A stretch of 64,000 nt of DNA from Streptomyces cupreus (GCF_014257025.1 NZ_JACMSF010000017.1:1-64000), one strand, 5' to 3'. Numbered from the stretch's first letter, positions 8,745-17,344 are shown. Notes: a model not told the origin generated them from the sequence alone. Made by a program: numbers and translations.

Positions 8745-8978
8745 ATGATCAAGAAGGTCGTCGCCGCTGCGGCTGCCACCGGTGGTCTCGTTCTCGCGGG
8801 TGCGGGTATGGCCGTCGCCGATGCCGGTGCCCAGGGTGCCGCCGTGCACTCCCCGGGTGTCCTGTCCGGCAACGTGGTCCAGGTTCCCGTGCACGCCCCG
8901 GTGAACGTGTGCGGCAACACGATCTCCGTGATCGGGCTGCTGAACCCCGCCTTCGGCAACACCTGCGTGAACAAGTGA
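8745..8978 (+). CDS. chpH: Short chaplin ChpH
   Basis: A 77-residue secreted amyloid-forming surface protein. Residues 1-25 form a Sec signal peptide (MIKKVV then an Ala/Gly-rich core ending AVA). The mature protein is a single chaplin domain with HSPGVLSGNVVQVPVHAPVN and two cysteines at 56 and 74 that form the conserved disulphide. Chaplins assemble into the hydrophobic layer that lets hyphae and spores enter the air. The ATG at 8745 has an excellent AAGGAGG site five bases upstream. The sequence closely resembles S. coelicolor ChpH, and the long chaplin chpC follows immediately, as in that species. Confidence 0.97.
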   Translation: MIKKVVAAAAATGGLVLAGAGMAVADAGAQGAAVHSPGVLSGNVVQVPVHAPVNVCGNTISVIGLLNPAFGNTCVNK

Positions 8979-9008
8979 CGTTGCCTTTCTGAGGTTTCGT
9001 ACGACGCC

Positions 9009-9056
9009 GTCGGTCCCGGAGTGCGTGCCATGCGCTCCGGGACCGACCGGTCTTTT
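9009..9056 (+). terminator. Intrinsic terminator after chpH
   Basis: A 13-bp perfect stem (GTCGGTCCCGGAG at 9009-9021 with CTCCGGGACCGAC at 9035-9047) is followed by CGGTCTTTTC, a run of T residues that is rare in this genome. Confidence 0.85.
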
Positions 9057-9094
9057 CGTGTTCGGTCTTGAGGGGGAAGGCAGGGAATTCAGCA

Positions 9095-9910
9095 ATGCGA
9101 CAGGTCACCCGCAAGGGCCTGATGACCGTGGCGGCCGCGACCGGTGTGCTCGCCGCCGCGGGAGGGACCGCCCAGGCCGATTCGGGCGCGAGCGGCTCCG
9201 CCTCGCACTCGCCCGGAGTGCTGTCGGGCAACACGGTCCAGGCGCCGGTGCACGCACCGGTCAACGCCTGCGGAAACACGGTCAACGTCGTCGGGATCCT
9301 GAACCCGGCGGTCGGCAACACCTGCGTCAATGAGGGGGGCGAATCCGGGGGCGCGCACTCCGGCGGTCACGCCTCCCATTCGCCCGGCGTGGCATCCGGC
9401 AACCATGTCGAGGTGCCGGTCCACGCGCCGGTCAACGTCTGCGGCAACAGCGTCAATGTCATCGGGGTCGGCAACGGCACCACGGGCAATGACTGTGAGA
9501 ACGGCGGATCCGGCGGCGGTGGGTACGAGAACCCTCCGGGATCGCCGGAGCAGCCGGGGAATCCGGGAGGGCCGGAGAACCCGGGCAATCCGGGGAATCC
9601 GGGGAATCCAGGGGGCCCGGAGAACCCCGGCAACCCCGGGAACCAACCCGGCAATCCGAACAACCCAGGTGATCGCGACGATCCGGATGGACCGCCCCGC
9701 TCCGCAACCCCGTCCACCCCGGGTGAGGTGACGCCCGACGGCACCGCGCGGGCCGACCGGCCGGGAGGCCGGTCGGTCACCGAGCCCGAGGGCCTCGCCC
9801 AGCTCGCCGCCACCGGCAGTGAGCTGCCGCTGGGCCTCGCCCTCCCCATGGGCGCGGGCGCGCTGCTGGCGGGCGCGCTGCTCTACCGCAAGGCGCGGGC
9901 CTCGGCCTGA
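9095..9910 (+). CDS. chpC: Long chaplin ChpC, sortase-anchored
   Basis: A 271-residue surface protein. An N-terminal signal peptide ends in TAQA. Two chaplin domains follow at about residues 30-80 and 88-135, each with HSPGV.SGN and a Cys pair, matching the long-chaplin plan. A Pro/Gly/Asn-rich linker at about 145-200 spans the wall. The C-terminus carries the actinobacterial sortase signal LAATG, a hydrophobic segment and a basic tail (YRKARASA). Long chaplins are covalently attached to peptidoglycan and display the short chaplins. I chose the ATG at 9095; an in-frame TTG at 9068 precedes it. It follows chpH after a terminator, so it probably has its own promoter in the 38 bp before it or depends on read-through. 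Confidence 0.95.
   Translation: MRQVTRKGLMTVAAATGVLAAAGGTAQADSGASGSASHSPGVLSGNTVQAPVHAPVNACGNTVNVVGILNPAVGNTCVNEGGESGGAHSGGHASHSPGVASGNHVEVPVHAPVNVCGNSVNVIGVGNGTTGNDCENGGSGGGGYENPPGSPEQPGNPGGPENPGNPGNPGNPGGPENPGNPGNQPGNPNNPGDRDDPDGPPRSATPSTPGEVTPDGTARADRPGGRSVTEPEGLAQLAATGSELPLGLALPMGAGALLAGALLYRKARASA
9553..9665 (+). repeat. Pro-Gly-Asn repeat tract within chpC
   Basis: The DNA repeats variants of ccggggaat and gggccggagaacc, encoding runs such as NPGNPGNPGGPENPGNPG between the second chaplin domain and the sorting signal. Such tracts vary in length by slippage and act as flexible wall-spanning linkers. Confidence 0.85.
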
Positions 9911-9923
9911 GATGCCGCGCACA

Positions 9924-9962
9924 ACGGAGCGGGCCCCGCCGTCTCGGCGGGGCCCGCTCCGT
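9924..9962. terminator. Bidirectional terminator between chpC and the DUF5703 gene
   Basis: An 18-bp perfect stem, ACGGAGCGGGCCCCGCCG at 9924-9941 paired with 9945-9962, has a 3-nt loop. It lies between two convergent genes. Confidence 0.88.
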
Positions 9963-9974
9963 CTCCGTCCGCTC

Positions 9975-10163
9975 TCACCACGTGGCGCGCACCTGGCGGA
10001 TGATCCTCCGGCGCAGCCGCACCTTGCGGCTTCCGTCGCGCAGCAGGCTCAGGCGGTCCAACTCCCAGTGTCCGTACTCGGCATGGTCCGTCAGCAGTCG
10101 GGTGGCGTCCTTGCGGGAGACCCCGCGCGGTACGTACACGTCGACAAATTCGTATTCCGGCAT
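9975..10163 (-). CDS. DUF5703 family small basic protein
   Basis: A 62-residue protein beginning MPEYEFVDVYVPRG and ending in a basic stretch (RLRRRIIRQVRATW). I recognise it as a conserved actinobacterial family of unknown function (DUF5703). It has no signal peptide or membrane segment. The basic C-terminus would suit nucleic-acid or membrane-surface binding, but that is speculation. It is transcribed towards chpC and divergently from the acidic protein at 10211, with only 47 bp between the two starts. Confidence 0.75.
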   Translation of the reverse strand: MPEYEFVDVYVPRGVSRKDATRLLTDHAEYGHWELDRLSLLRDGSRKVRLRRRIIRQVRATW

Positions 10164-10197
10164 CGCATCTATTGTGCGGGCTGGGGCCCGGTACGGA

Positions 10198-10203
10198 TAG
10201 CGT
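10198..10203 (+). promoter_or_regulatory. -10 box of a probable leaderless transcript (gene at 10211)
   Basis: TAGCGT ends seven bases before the ATG at 10211, where the transcript would start. No purine-rich ribosome binding site is present between them. Confidence 0.55.
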
Positions 10204-10210
10204 CTGCACT

Positions 10211-10912
10211 ATGTCTGATGCTGCGCAGCCCACCGCTGCCGAGGTACGCGCCGCCGCCGAGGCGGTCAAGACCGCGCTCGACCGCCATCTCGCCGCGGTC
10301 GAACGCAGGTCGGGTGAGGACGACCCGGCCGTCTACGAGGCGTTCAACCAGCTGGCCACGGCCGCCGAGGCGTACGACGAGCTGCTCTACGACCGCTACG
10401 ACGAGGTCACGCCCTTCGAGATCCCCGGTACCGAGGACGGCCTGCCGCCGTACACCGGCCCCGAGGAGCCGAACGCGCTGAGCGTGCTGATCCGCCGCGA
10501 CTACGCCGTGGTGGAGCCGCAGCGGCTGCTGGCGCAGGCGCAGCGGGTCGAGGCGGCGGACTACGACGAGGGCACGGACGGGGAGGCCTCCGGCTCCGTC
10601 CACGGGGCGCTGGGCATTCTGTTCGGCGAGTTCGAACCGGACGAGATCGCCTCCCGGCACAAGGAGTTCGGCCTGGAGGAGGGCGACTCCACGCTGTGGG
10701 TGACCGCCGCCGACGAGCCGGCCGACCCCGGCGACTGGCTGGAGGCGCCGTTCGAGCAGATCGATCCGCAGCGGGTGGTCTGCCGCTTCGACGTCAGCGC
10801 GGTGTTCGACGACGAGCTCGACGTCGAGGATGCCGACGACGGGCCGGACGACGACCTCGACGCGGAGCTGGAGGACGACGAGGACCTGGAGCCGCTGGAC
10901 GCGGAACGCTGA
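10211..10912 (+). CDS. Conserved acidic protein of unknown function
   Basis: A 233-residue soluble protein. The first 70 residues are predicted helical and Ala/Glu-rich. A central region has YTGPEEPNALSVLIRRDY and LGILFGEFEPDEIASRH. The C-terminal 35 residues are almost all Asp/Glu. No catalytic motif is visible and I do not recognise a named domain; similar proteins occur at this position in other Streptomyces as far as I recall. The ATG at 10211 was chosen over an in-frame upstream start because it lies seven bases after a -10-like TAGCGT. It is convergent with the RecD2-like gene. Confidence 0.7.
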   Translation: MSDAAQPTAAEVRAAAEAVKTALDRHLAAVERRSGEDDPAVYEAFNQLATAAEAYDELLYDRYDEVTPFEIPGTEDGLPPYTGPEEPNALSVLIRRDYAVVEPQRLLAQAQRVEAADYDEGTDGEASGSVHGALGILFGEFEPDEIASRHKEFGLEEGDSTLWVTAADEPADPGDWLEAPFEQIDPQRVVCRFDVSAVFDDELDVEDADDGPDDDLDAELEDDEDLEPLDAER

Positions 10913-10931
10913 GCCGAGTCCGTACGGCAGG

Positions 10932-10964
10932 GAGGGCGGCGCCCCGGAGCGGGTTGCCGCCCTC
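10932..10964. terminator. Hairpin between convergent genes
   Basis: GAGGGCGGC at 10932-10940 pairs with GCCGCCCTC at 10956-10964 around a 15-nt loop. It lies between the stops of the gene at 10211 and the RecD2-like gene. Confidence 0.6.
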
Positions 10965-10975
10965 TGTGCGTGCCG

Positions 10976-13126
10976 CTACTGGCCCTCCGCCGGCACCTGC
11001 GGCGCCAGGAGCGCCGGCAGCCGGGTCGTCCGGGGCTTCGCCGGGACCTCCGCCACGGCCCGGGGCAGGGCCTGCTCCACGCCGTGCACGACGGACAGAT
11101 GCCGCTCGGCCCGGCCGAACGCCGTGTACACCCAGGGTCTGCTGAGTGCCCCGGCCGCATCACCGGGCAGCACGACCACGACCGCGGGCCACCGGCCGCC
11201 CACCGCCTGATGCGCGGTGAGCGCCCAGCCGTGCCGCACGGACTGCTCCACCCGCTCCTTCGGTACGACGACGTCCTCGCCCGCGCAGGACAGGTGAAGC
11301 CCGTCGGCGTCGGCCTTGACCACGCGGCCCGGCAGCGTACGTCCGGGCGCGGGGGAGTAGGCGATCCGGTCACCGGGGTCGAAGCCGCCGAAGCGGCCGG
11401 GGCCGGGGTTGAGGCGCTCCTTGAGCGCGGCGTTCAGCGCGCGGGTGCCGGCCGCGCCGCCGTGGCCCGGGGTGATCACCTGGGTGTCCTCGGCCGGGAC
11501 GCCGATCGCCCGCGGAACCGAGTCGGCGACCAGCTGCACGGTCCGGTGCACGGCCTCCCCGGCGTCCCGCACGGGCACGATCACGACCTCCTTGCCGGGC
11601 GCCTCGACCTGGGTCAGCTCGCCGACGCCGATGCCCGAGACCAGCTCGCCGAGCGGCCCCGGGTCCGGCCGCCGGGAGGCGACCTGCGGACAGATCCGAG
11701 CGGCCAGCAGATCCGCGAACACCCGCCCGGGCCCCACGGACCACAGCACCCCCGGATCACCGGCCAGCACCAGCCGAGCACCGTCCGGCAACGACTCCGC
11801 GAGCAGCGCGCCCGCCTCGATGTCCAGCTGGGGCGCGTCCAGCACGACGAGCAGGTCGAGATCCAGCGCCCCGTCCGCGTCCCGCCCCGGGCCCTCGACG
11901 CCGGAGAGCAGCCCGGCCACGGTGGCGATGCCGGAACCTTCGGCGGGGGAGCGCTCGGCCGGCGTGGCGTCGCCTGTTCCCTCCTCCAGCAGCGCCGCGA
12001 ACCGGCCCCGGCCCAGCGGACTGTGGGCCGCGGCCCAGGCGCGCAGCCCCAAGCCCCGCGCCGCGCGCAGCAGTGCCGCCGGCTCGGCGAGCGAGGCCGC
12101 GCCGCCGGTGTGCAGCACCAGCGTGTGCCCGGCGACCGCGCGGATCAGCTCGCCCGCGGAGCCACCGGCAGCGGCGGCGGCCTCGTCCCACGCCTGCGCC
12201 GAACCGTCCTGCTTGGGCACGGAGTTGATCAGCCGGCCCAGACCGTCGGCGAGGCTCTCCTCCGCGAGGGCGTACCGCTCAAGACCGACGAGGACACGAA
12301 CAGGCCGCTCCTCCTCGTCGCCCTCCTGGGCCGTCGCCTCTTCGTCGAGGGCGTCCTGGAAGGCCAGCGCCTCCCCCTCCGCCAGGGAGCCCTGCACGGC
12401 GGCATCGGGATCCGGCACCCCCTGCCGGGCCAGCGCGGCGGTGAGCGTCGGCATCTCCAGGGCCGTATGCCCCGCCACGGCCGCCTGCTCCAGCAGCCAG
12501 ACGGTCAGCGCCCGCCCCCGCCGCTCGTCGTCCGGACCGCACTCGGCGCCCAGCAGCGCCCGCGCGAACCCGTCGGCCTGCTCGGGCCGTACCCCGCCGA
12601 CCCGCAGCAACAGCCAGGGATCCGCCCGCAACCGGTCGTCCGCGCCCTCCCCGAGCACGGCCGTGACCTGCGCCGCGAGCGGCGCCGGGGCGCCTCCCTC
12701 GGCCAGCACCAGTCGTACGCCCTCCACGGCCTCGGGCGCGGCCGCCACCGGAGCGGCCTCGGCCACCACGGGCTGCGCCCGCCGCACCGGCTCCGGGGCC
12801 GGCCGCCGGGGTGCGGGCTCGGGCTCGGCGAACACGGTGGCCGCGGGCTTGGCCCCGCTCTCCACGGCCCGTACGGCCGCCAGCAGATCCGCGGCCGTCC
12901 CGCTGAGCTTGGCCCCGGCCTCGACGGGCCCCGCCTTCTCGGCCTTGCGCCGCTCGATCCGCTCCCGCTCGACCCGCTGCGCCGCCAACTCGGCCTCGGC
13001 CTCGGACAGCTTGCCCGTGTCCTCGCCGCCGGCCTCGGACGTGGGCTCGGCACCTTCCACCGCGGGCTCCGCGCCCTCAGGCGTCCCCGGTCCGGCGTCC
13101 CCGGTGGTCTCGGGCTCCGTGCTCAC
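10976..13126 (-). CDS. RecD2-like helix-hairpin-helix protein with degenerate ATPase motifs
   Basis: A 716-residue protein. An acidic and Ala-rich N-terminal tail of about 110 residues is followed by a helix-hairpin-helix region (DPWLLLRVGGVRPEQADGFA) and a helicase-like core that aligns by eye with RecD2. Where RecD2 has GGPGTGKT this protein has HTGGAASLAE (about residue 338), so the P-loop Lys and Thr are gone. The Walker B region reads VVLDAPQLD, with Ala for the catalytic Glu. Later segments (LVLAGDPGVLWSVGPGRVF, RWPAVVVVLP, YTAFGRAERH) are well kept. It therefore looks like a non-hydrolysing relative, perhaps DNA-binding or structural. The start is the GTG at 13126, overlapping the stop of the upstream aldo/keto reductase by 4 bp (GTGA). 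Confidence 0.75.
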   Translation of the reverse strand: MSTEPETTGDAGPGTPEGAEPAVEGAEPTSEAGGEDTGKLSEAEAELAAQRVERERIERRKAEKAGPVEAGAKLSGTAADLLAAVRAVESGAKPAATVFAEPEPAPRRPAPEPVRRAQPVVAEAAPVAAAPEAVEGVRLVLAEGGAPAPLAAQVTAVLGEGADDRLRADPWLLLRVGGVRPEQADGFARALLGAECGPDDERRGRALTVWLLEQAAVAGHTALEMPTLTAALARQGVPDPDAAVQGSLAEGEALAFQDALDEEATAQEGDEEERPVRVLVGLERYALAEESLADGLGRLINSVPKQDGSAQAWDEAAAAAGGSAGELIRAVAGHTLVLHTGGAASLAEPAALLRAARGLGLRAWAAAHSPLGRGRFAALLEEGTGDATPAERSPAEGSGIATVAGLLSGVEGPGRDADGALDLDLLVVLDAPQLDIEAGALLAESLPDGARLVLAGDPGVLWSVGPGRVFADLLAARICPQVASRRPDPGPLGELVSGIGVGELTQVEAPGKEVVIVPVRDAGEAVHRTVQLVADSVPRAIGVPAEDTQVITPGHGGAAGTRALNAALKERLNPGPGRFGGFDPGDRIAYSPAPGRTLPGRVVKADADGLHLSCAGEDVVVPKERVEQSVRHGWALTAHQAVGGRWPAVVVVLPGDAAGALSRPWVYTAFGRAERHLSVVHGVEQALPRAVAEVPAKPRTTRLPALLAPQVPAEGQ

Positions 13127-14106
13127 AGCGTGCTCCAGTCGTGATCGGGATAGCGGTGCACGGGCGCCGACACATCGTCGAGCGCCCGGCAGATCTCGTC
13201 AGGAAGACTAAGGGCCTCCACTGACAATGCCGCCGTGAGCTGCTGCGCGTTGCGCGCGCCGACGATGGGCGCGGCGACGCCCGGCCGGTCCCTGACCCAG
13301 GCGAGGGCGACCTGGAGCGGGGTCACCGCGAGCCCGTCCGCCGCGGTCCGCACGGCGTCCACGATCCGGCTCGCCGTGTCGTCGAGGTACGGCGCGACGA
13401 ACGGCGCCAAGTGCTCCGAGGCGCCCCGGGAGTCGGGCGGTGTGGCGTCCCGGTACTTGGCGGTGAGCACCCCGCGGCCGAGCGGCGAGGAGGGCAGGAG
13501 CCCGATGCCGAGGTCCAGCGCCGCGGGCAGCACCTCGCGCTCGACGCCCCGCTGCAGCAGCGAGTACTCCATCTGCGTACTGGCGAGGCGGGTCCGCGTG
13601 CCCGGCGCGGCCAGCTGCCAGGTCGCGGCCTTGGCGAGCTGCCAGCCGCAGAAGTTGGAGACTCCGGCGTACCGCGCGCGGCCGCTGCTGACCGCGATGT
13701 CGAGGGCGTGGAGGGTCTCCTCCAGCGGGGTGTCCGGGTCGAAGGCGTGGATGTGCCACAGGTCGACGTAGTCCGTGCCGAGCCGGGCGAGCGAGGCGTC
13801 CAGGGCGGAGAGCAGATGCCCGCGGGAGCCGTCGAACCGCCGGTCCGGGTCCGGCACACTGCCCGCCTTGGTCGAGATGACCAGGTCCCGGCGCGGCACC
13901 AGCCCTTCTATGAGCTGTCCGAGCAGATACTCGGCCTCCCCGTCGCCGTACACGTCCGCCGTGTCGACGAGGGTGCCGCCGGCCTCCCAGAACGTCTTCA
14001 AGAGGTCCGCGGCGTCATGGTCGTCGGTGTCCCTGCCCCAGGTGAGGGTGCCGAGTCCGATACGGGACACACGAAGGCCGGTGCGGCCGAGATGCCTCTG
14101 CTCCAT
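13123..14106 (-). CDS. Aldo/keto reductase
   Basis: A 327-residue NADPH-dependent oxidoreductase of the AKR fold. Motifs include the N-terminal RTGLRVSRIGLGT, the catalytic tetrad residues in DTADVYGDGEAE (Asp, Tyr), ISTKAG (Lys) and LWHIHAFD (His), and the NADP-binding IVGARNAQQL near the C-terminus. The ATG at 14106 gives the canonical MEQRHLGRTGLRVS start; a longer frame to 14172 adds residues not seen in the family. The substrate is unknown. The next gene downstream on this strand overlaps it by 4 bp, so the two form an operon. Confidence 0.92.
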   Translation of the reverse strand: MEQRHLGRTGLRVSRIGLGTLTWGRDTDDHDAADLLKTFWEAGGTLVDTADVYGDGEAEYLLGQLIEGLVPRRDLVISTKAGSVPDPDRRFDGSRGHLLSALDASLARLGTDYVDLWHIHAFDPDTPLEETLHALDIAVSSGRARYAGVSNFCGWQLAKAATWQLAAPGTRTRLASTQMEYSLLQRGVEREVLPAALDLGIGLLPSSPLGRGVLTAKYRDATPPDSRGASEHLAPFVAPYLDDTASRIVDAVRTAADGLAVTPLQVALAWVRDRPGVAAPIVGARNAQQLTAALSVEALSLPDEICRALDDVSAPVHRYPDHDWSTL

Positions 14107-14274
14107 GGACGCCGAGATTACTGGCCAGAACCTGCCCCGTGGGGGCCTGTGGATAACCAGTTCTCCCGTCAACGACTTGAGTGTCCGTGCCGCACTCCAC
14201 CCTCCCCGCCACGCCCTTCACCGCGCTAAGGTCTCGGCAACAGGGACGTTACTGATCAGTAAGGGGAATCGGCC

Positions 14275-15330
14275 ATGCAGCTCGGGATCAACCTCGGCTA
14301 CTGGGGTGCCGGAATGGACGGGGACAACCTCGCCGTCGCCCAGGAGGCCGACCGCCTCGGCTACGCCGTCTGCTGGGCCGCCGAGGCCTACGGCTCGGAT
14401 GCCGCCACCGTGCTCAGCTGGGTCGCCGCCAAGACCGAGCGTATCGACGTCGGTTCGGCGATCTTCCAGATCCCGGCCCGCCAGCCGGCGATGACCGCCA
14501 TGACCGCCGCCACCCTCGACTCGCTCTCCGGCGGCCGCTTCCGCCTCGGCCTCGGCGTCTCGGGACCGCAGGTCTCCGAGGGCTGGTACGGCGTCAAGTT
14601 CGACAAGCCGCTCTCCCGCACCCGCGAGTACGTCGAGATCGTCCGCAAGGCGATGAGCCGCGAGCGCCTCAGCCACGACGGCGAGCACTGGACGCTGCCG
14701 CTGCCCGGCGGCCCGGGCAAGCCCATCAAGCTCACCGTGCACCCCACCCGCGAGCACATCCCGCTGTACATCGCCGCCATCGGCCCGAAGAACCTCGAAC
14801 AGACCGGTGAGATCGCCGACGGCGCGCTGCTGATCTTCCCCTCCGCCGAGCACCTGGAGGACACCGCGATCAAGTACCTGCGCGCGGGCCGCGAGAAGGC
14901 CGGCAAGACGCTCGACGGCTTCGACGTCTGCCCGACCGTGCCGCTCGCCCTCGGCGACGACAAGGACGTGACGGCCCTCGCCGACACCTTCCGCCCCTAC
15001 ACCGCCCTGTACGTCGGCGGCATGGGCAGCCGCAAGCAGAACTTCTACAACCAGCTCGCCCAGCGCATGGGCTACGAGAAGGAAGCCGCCGAGATCCAGG
15101 ACAAGTACCTCTCCGGCGACAAGCAGGGCGCCGCGGCCGCCGTACCGCACGACCTGATCGACTCCACGACCCTGCTGGGCTCGGTCGACCGGATCGCGGA
15201 CCGGATGAAGGCCTACGCGGCGGCCGGAGTCACCACCCTCACCCTCGCCCCCGCGGGCTTCACCCTGGACGAGCGCCTCGCCTCGCTGCGCGCCGGCACC
15301 GAGGCCCTGGAGCGCGCCGGACTCGCATAA
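14275..15330 (+). CDS. LLM-class F420-dependent oxidoreductase
   Basis: A 351-residue luciferase-like monooxygenase-fold protein. It starts MQLGINLGYWGAGMD and contains LDSLSGGRFRLGLGVSGPQV, the characteristic strand and loop of the F420-binding actinobacterial subgroup, plus IPLYIAAIGPKNLEQTGEIADG and a C-terminal LAPAGFTLDERLA. Such proteins reduce or oxidise diverse substrates with coenzyme F420. AAGGGGAA lies about eight bases before the ATG. It is divergent from the aldo/keto reductase and ends at a strong hairpin. The physiological substrate cannot be read from sequence. Confidence 0.9.
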   Translation: MQLGINLGYWGAGMDGDNLAVAQEADRLGYAVCWAAEAYGSDAATVLSWVAAKTERIDVGSAIFQIPARQPAMTAMTAATLDSLSGGRFRLGLGVSGPQVSEGWYGVKFDKPLSRTREYVEIVRKAMSRERLSHDGEHWTLPLPGGPGKPIKLTVHPTREHIPLYIAAIGPKNLEQTGEIADGALLIFPSAEHLEDTAIKYLRAGREKAGKTLDGFDVCPTVPLALGDDKDVTALADTFRPYTALYVGGMGSRKQNFYNQLAQRMGYEKEAAEIQDKYLSGDKQGAAAAVPHDLIDSTTLLGSVDRIADRMKAYAAAGVTTLTLAPAGFTLDERLASLRAGTEALERAGLA

Positions 15331-15350
15331 GAGCCTGCCGGAAGTTTCTG

Positions 15351-15391
15351 CGGCCGTGGTGGGGGCTCGGGGGTCTTCCCCGCCACGGCCG
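15351..15391 (+). terminator. Terminator hairpin after the F420 oxidoreductase
   Basis: A 14-bp stem with one G-U pair: CGGCCGTGGTGGGG at 15351-15364 and CCCCGCCACGGCCG at 15378-15391, loop 13 nt. Confidence 0.75.
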
Positions 15392-15556
15392 TCACGCAGA
15401 ACAACGCGCCCGGGGCCGCGTGGTTACGCCCCCGTCGTGACCCCGGCCGTCCTCCTTTTGGCGGAGTTGTCCGACACAACTGTTGCAGCACCCCTCGCGC
15501 CGCATTTGACTCGTTCTTTGCGGAGTCCCGCGGAGTCCCGCAGAGAGGTGCTCACG

Positions 15557-16345
15557 ATGCTTTCGGCCAAGAGTCTGTTCCAGGAGATCCTCGACAACGA
15601 CGAGTCCTTCGCCCTGTTCTGCTCCATCGCCGCGAGCGGGGAGTCCCAGGGCGGCTGGGAGAACGCCCGCATCGCCGCGCTCGTCCCGGACGGCGAGCGC
15701 GAACTGGCCCCCAAGATCACCCGCCACGGCGCCGACGAGGACAAGCACGGGCGGATCTTCAACGCCCTGATGAAGAAGCGCGGCCTCGAACCCGTCCCCG
15801 TCCCGCCCGAGACCGACTACACGATGCTTCTGGAGCGGCACGGCATCGGCCTGGCCCACGAGAAACTCAAGGGCGAGGAGCGGCTCACGGTGCAGGACAT
15901 CGTCACCTACCTCGCCCACAGCAGGGTCACCGAGCAGCGCGCCTCGGAGGAGATGGAGCTGCTGCGCAAGCACTTCGCCGACCACCCCGACATCGGGCGC
16001 GCGGTGAAGATGATCTCCAACGACGAGGACAACCACCTCGCCTACTGCCACGAGGAGCTGCTGCGCTTCGCGTACGCCGGGCACGGCCACGCGATCCAGC
16101 AGACGCTCCGGGAGTGCGCGCTGGCGGAGATCCGGATCTACCGGGACGTCAGCCTCGCCGTCATGGCCCACATGGGACGCATCCTCGGCTGGCCGCGCGC
16201 GAAGTCGGCGGTGCTGGCCGCGGGCATCCATGGCGTGTACGCCTGGGAGCGGGCCGCGGGCTGGCGGCGGATGGTGTCCCTGAAGATGCCGGAACGGCGC
16301 GACGCGCTGGGCGGTCCCGCGACCTCGGCCCCCGAATTCGCGTAA
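15557..16345 (+). CDS. Ferritin-like domain protein
   Basis: A 262-residue all-helical protein. Carboxylate and His pairs spaced as in ferritin-like di-iron bundles are present: HGADEDKHGRIF near residue 60, EQRASEEMELL near 135, and SNDEDNHLAYCHEE near 160. A final helical part (IYRDVSLAVMAHMGRIL, then HGVYAWERAAGWRR) follows. No signal peptide is present. It may bind iron or act as a non-haem di-iron oxidase; the family is poorly characterised. The ATG at 15557 is preceded by GAGAGGTG. It is tail to tail with the CorA-type gene with no bases between the stops. Confidence 0.75.
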   Translation: MLSAKSLFQEILDNDESFALFCSIAASGESQGGWENARIAALVPDGERELAPKITRHGADEDKHGRIFNALMKKRGLEPVPVPPETDYTMLLERHGIGLAHEKLKGEERLTVQDIVTYLAHSRVTEQRASEEMELLRKHFADHPDIGRAVKMISNDEDNHLAYCHEELLRFAYAGHGHAIQQTLRECALAEIRIYRDVSLAVMAHMGRILGWPRAKSAVLAAGIHGVYAWERAAGWRRMVSLKMPERRDALGGPATSAPEFA

Positions 16346-17344
16346 CTACAACCAACCCCGGCTCTTGAACAGCCTGAACAGCAAGACCTCCAGGGCGGCC
16401 ATGCCGGCGATCAGCATCGGATACGACCACACCCAGTGCAGCTCGGGCATGTGGTCGAAGTTCATGCCGTAGACCCCCGCGATCATCGTGGGGACCGCGG
16501 CCATGGCCGCCCACGCGGAGATCTTCCGCACGTCGTCGTTCTGCCGCACGCTCATCTGCGCCAGATGCGCCGAGAGGATGTCCGACACCAGCCGGTCCAG
16601 CCCCTCCACCGACTCGTTCACGCGCGTGAGGTGGTCGTTGACGTCCCGGAAGAAGGGCTGCGCCTTCTCGTGCACGAAGGGCACCCGGACGCCGAAGAGG
16701 CCGTCGCCCGCGAGCCGGGTCAGGGGCTGGGCGAGCGGACCGGTGGCCCTGCGGAACTCCAGGATCTGGCGCTTGAAGTTGTAGATCCGGGACGCCGTGT
16801 GCCGCGAGCCCCCGCTGGTCGGCGAGAACACCTCCGCCTCCAGCTCCTCCAGGTCGGTCCCCAGCTCGCCCGCCACCTCCAGATAGTGGTCGACCGCCGC
16901 GTCGGTGATCGAGTACAGCACCGCCGTGGGACCGTGCCGGAGCATCTCGGGCTCCTCCTCCAGCCGGTGCCGCACGGCTGCGAGGGGAGACTCCTCGCCG
17001 TGCCGCACGGTGACCACGAAGGAGTCCCCGAGGAAGATCATGACCTCGCCGGCCGAGACGGTGTCGCTCCTCGGCTCGTAGCCCACCGGCTTGAGCACCA
17101 TGAACAACGAGTCGTCGTAGACCTCCAGTTTGGGCCGCTGATGCGCGTTGAGGGCGTCCTCGACGGCCAGGGGATGCAGCGCAAACTCCTCCGTGACCTG
17201 GTTGAACTCCTTCTCGGTGGGCTCGTACAGGCCGATCCAGACGAAGGCGTTGCCCGACCTGCGGCAGTCGTCCAGGGCGTCGGAGAGATCGGCGGGCCCC
17301 TCCGTACGGCGTCCGTCGCGGTAGATGGCGCAGTCGACGATCAC
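16346..17344 (-). CDS. CorA family magnesium/cobalt transporter
   Basis: A 332-residue CorA-type divalent cation channel. A large cytoplasmic N-terminal alpha/beta domain is followed by a long helix and two membrane segments near the C-terminus. The defining YGMNF motif follows the first membrane segment (AAVPTMIAGVYGMNF), and the protein ends with basic FKSRGWL inside. CorA pentamers import magnesium and sometimes Co or Ni. I take the GTG at 17344 (VIVDCAIYRDG); the frame extends further up without a good site. It is divergent from the phosphatase gene. Confidence 0.88.
   Translation of the reverse strand: MIVDCAIYRDGRRTEGPADLSDALDDCRRSGNAFVWIGLYEPTEKEFNQVTEEFALHPLAVEDALNAHQRPKLEVYDDSLFMVLKPVGYEPRSDTVSAGEVMIFLGDSFVVTVRHGEESPLAAVRHRLEEEPEMLRHGPTAVLYSITDAAVDHYLEVAGELGTDLEELEAEVFSPTSGGSRHTASRIYNFKRQILEFRRATGPLAQPLTRLAGDGLFGVRVPFVHEKAQPFFRDVNDHLTRVNESVEGLDRLVSDILSAHLAQMSVRQNDDVRKISAWAAMAAVPTMIAGVYGMNFDHMPELHWVWSYPMLIAGMAALEVLLFRLFKSRGWL

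Noticed and set aside
9553..9665. CRISPR-like repeat array
   Set aside because: The repeats are short, in frame and encode a Pro-Gly-Asn linker inside chpC, without unique spacers.
10976..13126. Calling the RecD2-like gene a pseudogene
   Set aside because: The frame is intact over 716 codons with typical codon bias and a coupled start; only ATPase residues are changed.
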